64,000 nucleotides of DNA from NCBI GenBank assembly GCA_934700615.1, contig CAKUXR010000011.1, forward strand, positions 34,752-98,751, written 5' to 3'. The DNA is from an uncultured Bacteroidales bacterium (GTDB taxonomy: Bacteria; Bacteroidota; Bacteroidia; Bacteroidales; UBA932). The notes beneath the pieces were generated by a model. That model saw only the letters and a program-made list of their open reading frames with translations, was not told where the DNA came from and ran no database searches. Position numbers and translations under genes: made by a program. Shown piece after piece: positions 61,645 to 64,000 of this stretch. Position 1 is the first letter of the stretch, and each line of letters starts with the position of its first letter.

Positions 61645-63885
61645 ATGAATTTCAAATATATATCACTAATTGCCATAGCGGCTTCGCTGATTGGGTGTAC
61701 CAAGAACGGGGAGATGGATGAGGATTTCCTGACGGATGGTCCTGCGTTTTCTGCGGATTTCCTGCAGGAGTCGGTGCAGACCAAGGTGACCCATACCGAT
61801 GACGGCAATGCATTGAAGCTTGCGTGGGAGAAATCCGACAAAATAGGAATCTGGACAGAGGCTGAAGGCAAGGCCCTCCAGTCCAACAGTGAATATCTTG
61901 CTGACCAGGGTGGAACTGAAACGACATTTTCATATAAGTCACGTTCACAGAGAATCCGCTGGGCAGGAGATGGTATTTCCCAGTCCTTCTATGCCTGCTA
62001 TCCATACGATGCGGACAGGGGAACAGACCCTCATAAAGTGAAAGTGGGAATCGCTGCCGCCCAGGCACAGAGCACGAGCGGCGCTACTGATCATCTTGTC
62101 GAAAATGATTTTCTTTGGGCTGCCGTGGAGAATGCCACCAAATCCGATGAGGCTGTGAATCTTACGTTCCATCATCCTTTCTCAGTATTGGATCTGGAGC
62201 TCACCACCGATACAAGGATGAAATTGGATGCATTGATTTTCCGCTGCACCTCCAACAAGGATGCTGCCGTTTCCTTCGAGAACGGTAGCATTGACCTGAG
62301 CACAGGCAAACTTGACCTCACCGGTGCGACAACTTCTCCGGAAGTGCGTCTGGACTGCGGTTTCGCGACTTCGTGGCCGGCAGCTTCGCACATGTATATG
62401 GTTTTCAATCCTGAACTTGCCGGAGAAACGATGCAGTTGATCGCTGTTATCGGAGGCAAGGAGAAACTGGTTGTGGAGAAGCAGGTGCCTGCAGAGGGTT
62501 TCCCTGCCGGCAAGGTCATCAATGTCGTTACGGATTACGATGTTCCGGGTGATGTCGCCATCAAGATTAAGGACCTGAGCGAACTTTCTACGGCAAACAC
62601 ATACCTCGCTACAGAGCAGAACGAATATTATAAGTTCAAGGCAACCGTGAAGGGCAACGGCTATGTCCCTGCCGCACTTTCGTCAGTCGAGAGCACTACG
62701 GAAATCCAGCCGAAGTCAGTGCTTATTCTCTGGTACAACACCGTGCAGAACGACAAGAACTGGGTGAATGCATGTCCTATCGTGCCGTCGTCACTGGTGC
62801 TCTTCAGAGGTTATATCTATTTCGATACTCCTAAGGAGTTTGTCCCTGGAAATGTCGTGATTGCCGCGTTCGCCGAAGAGGGCGTCACCTATGACAGCAT
62901 CACTGCGGATGAGAACAAGAATATCACCAATGCGACGCTTCTCTGGAGCTGGAATATTTGGGTGACAGACGGTTACGACCCTTCTGCCACTGCTGTCAAT
63001 GCTGACGGGAAGGTGTTTATGGACCGCAACGTCGGCGCTGCTATTTCCGGAATCGGTACGACAGGAAAATATACGCCTGCCGCCGCAACCGGAAACTATT
63101 ACCAGTGGGGCAGAAAGGATCCGTTCCCTTCAATATCCGATTATACGACCAGTCTGCCGTGTGAATATTCCAACATCATGTTCGGAACTCCTACATATAC
63201 TCCGATCAAGGCTCTCCAGATAGACGGGCAGAGTGCAGCGGGCACCCTTGACGGCCAGATGTTCGGCTACAGGACCAAGACCGGCGGCGGACTTGACTCC
63301 GGCAACGCCTGGAACTTGATTGCCAGAAATGACATCTCTTCTGACAAGACCACGAAGAACGGCGTGTATGTGTCTTATGCAGTGGAGCATCCGTACAAGT
63401 ACATTACCAACAACGGCAACTCCTTCGGAGGCTGGCGTTCCTGGGTCAATGATTCTGATGCTTCATACAAGAATCTCTGGGGTGACAGCGAAAAGAAGAA
63501 GACACTGTACGACCCGTGTCCTGCCGGATGGCGTGTCAGCACCAAGGACGAGGCTGAGAAATTCCTCGCAGTGGTGGCCAATGCCACGATGGCTTCCAAC
63601 AAGTCGGGTTACGAGTATCAGGGACATTATCTGCCATTGACCAGTCTCAGAAGCTGTGCCAATGCCAGGGTAAGTTACGTGACATCGGTCGGTGTCAATG
63701 TCGAGTCCCTCTTCTGGACGTGTACTCCTTTTGGATATTATTCATATACATATGCAGCAGCACTGAAGGCTCCGGCAAACTATTCGGACAAATATGACAA
63801 GGGCGAGACAAAGTCTCTGGAGAAATACAGTGTGGATTACCACAACAATGCGGATGCGTGTCCTGTCCGCTGCATCAAAGAATAG
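61645..63885 (+). CDS. Fimbrillin-like + FISUMP lipoprotein
   Basis: A 746-residue lipoprotein, lipobox LIGCT (Cys18), last gene of the PUL. It is a paralogue of the preceding gene without the hydrolase: fimbrillin-like N-terminal half (QTKVTHTDDGNALKLAWEKSDKIGIW, core LAWEKSDKIGIW; FYACYPYDAD) and a FISUMP C-terminal half (VFMDRNVGAAISG, GNYYQWGRKDPFPS, LYDPCPAGWRVSTKDEA, CPVRCIKE). Likely surface-exposed glycan binding (inference). ATG at 61645 is used; an ATG at 61633 is in frame. Confidence 0.82.
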   Translation: MNFKYISLIAIAASLIGCTKNGEMDEDFLTDGPAFSADFLQESVQTKVTHTDDGNALKLAWEKSDKIGIWTEAEGKALQSNSEYLADQGGTETTFSYKSRSQRIRWAGDGISQSFYACYPYDADRGTDPHKVKVGIAAAQAQSTSGATDHLVENDFLWAAVENATKSDEAVNLTFHHPFSVLDLELTTDTRMKLDALIFRCTSNKDAAVSFENGSIDLSTGKLDLTGATTSPEVRLDCGFATSWPAASHMYMVFNPELAGETMQLIAVIGGKEKLVVEKQVPAEGFPAGKVINVVTDYDVPGDVAIKIKDLSELSTANTYLATEQNEYYKFKATVKGNGYVPAALSSVESTTEIQPKSVLILWYNTVQNDKNWVNACPIVPSSLVLFRGYIYFDTPKEFVPGNVVIAAFAEEGVTYDSITADENKNITNATLLWSWNIWVTDGYDPSATAVNADGKVFMDRNVGAAISGIGTTGKYTPAAATGNYYQWGRKDPFPSISDYTTSLPCEYSNIMFGTPTYTPIKALQIDGQSAAGTLDGQMFGYRTKTGGGLDSGNAWNLIARNDISSDKTTKNGVYVSYAVEHPYKYITNNGNSFGGWRSWVNDSDASYKNLWGDSEKKKTLYDPCPAGWRVSTKDEAEKFLAVVANATMASNKSGYEYQGHYLPLTSLRSCANARVSYVTSVGVNVESLFWTCTPFGYYSYTYAAALKAPANYSDKYDKGETKSLEKYSVDYHNNADACPVRCIKE

Positions 63886-63935
63886 AAGATACTGATTGGT
63901 AAGCATTCGAGGAAGTACGTACGCCGATAAAGTTT

Positions 63936-63977
63936 GACTGCAACTTGCATCAGTGTGATGCCGGTTGCAGTCTTTTT
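63936..63977 (+). terminator. Terminator of the PUL operon
   Basis: GACTGCAAC (63936-63944) pairs perfectly with GTTGCAGTC (63964-63972), followed by five T residues, 50 bases after the last PUL gene. Confidence 0.85.
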
Positions 63978-64000
63978 ATGGGAGTGTGATGTTGGTTTGA

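Larger units (their letters stand above)
1..64000. repeat. Highly iterated CATTGAC/GTCAATG motif, about 120 copies
   Basis: Reading the whole window by eye I counted about 123 copies of CATTGAC or its complement GTCAATG, roughly one per 520 bases. A random 7-mer on two strands of 64 kb would give about 8. Copies occur in both orientations, in coding and noncoding DNA, and in all codon phases (GTC-AAT-G, ATT-GAC, nCA-TTG-AC, TCA-ATG). Ten extend to the 11-mer CATTGACAATG or its complement: starts 3440, 10113, 12572, 14073, 15876, 31824, 36050, 37324, 45215 and 59501. There are gaps over menG-pgk (about 24050-26670), over 1460-3435 and over the second half of the RND gene. The role is unknown. 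The count is manual and may be off by a few. Confidence 0.85.

Noticed and set aside
1..64000. CATTGAC motif as a polar Chi or chromosome-orienting site
   Set aside because: Both orientations occur at similar frequency throughout the window, with no visible strand bias.

Overview
The window comes from a Bacteroidales-type member of the Bacteroidota. Evidence: a SusC/SusD polysaccharide utilisation locus, many lipoproteins with SSC/ASC/FSC-type lipoboxes, -7 promoter boxes of the TAnnTTTG type, the RicT-GldH neighbourhood, and an RND efflux operon with a small PII-like partner. Genus cannot be fixed from sequence alone. Base composition is close to 50% GC by eye.

Layout. 1-3063: end of a GH36 alpha-galactosidase, an S26-type peptidase, and a lipoprotein made of two Ig-like domains plus the two beta-barrel domains of EF-Tu without the GTPase. 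3064-4821: repeat-rich intergenic DNA with a transposase scrap, a duplicated promoter-plus-hairpin unit and tRNA-Leu(CAA). 4991-12597: shikimate genes aroB, a fused aroD-aroA, and aroC, split by about 3 kb of palindromic repeats around a REP-associated HUH transposase (RAYT). 12733-14178: sufB, separated from sufC-sufD (21697-23260) by pnuC/pnuT and a nine-gene thiamine operon on the minus strand that is led by a TPP riboswitch. 23284-27775: two methyltransferases (one menG/ubiE), pgk and lgt. 27947-33953: a TolC-MFP-RND efflux operon with a PII-like gene. 34153-42138: trxA, an outer-membrane protein, a LOG-family enzyme, a polyprenyl synthase, holB, ricT, gldH, trmB, miaA and smpB. 42512-44100: metK behind a SAM-II-like riboswitch coupled to an intrinsic terminator. 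44292-63885: a DUF6377-type regulator and a PUL with GH97, GH89, a BACON lipoprotein, SusC, SusD, a zinc metallohydrolase lipoprotein, a DUF4302 lipoprotein and two FISUMP-type surface lipoproteins, one fused to an SGNH hydrolase.

Overall signal. The heptamer CATTGAC/GTCAATG occurs about 120 times in 64 kb by hand count, against roughly 8 expected for a random 7-mer on two strands. It lies on both strands, in all codon phases and between genes. It often extends to CATTGACAATG, and several copies sit in apparent small insertions or linkers of conserved enzymes (MiaA, AroB, AroD-AroA, HolB). It looks like a highly iterated chromosomal motif of unknown role and is the most unusual feature here. 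The EF-Tu-barrel lipoprotein, the metK leader and the RAYT/REP cluster come next.
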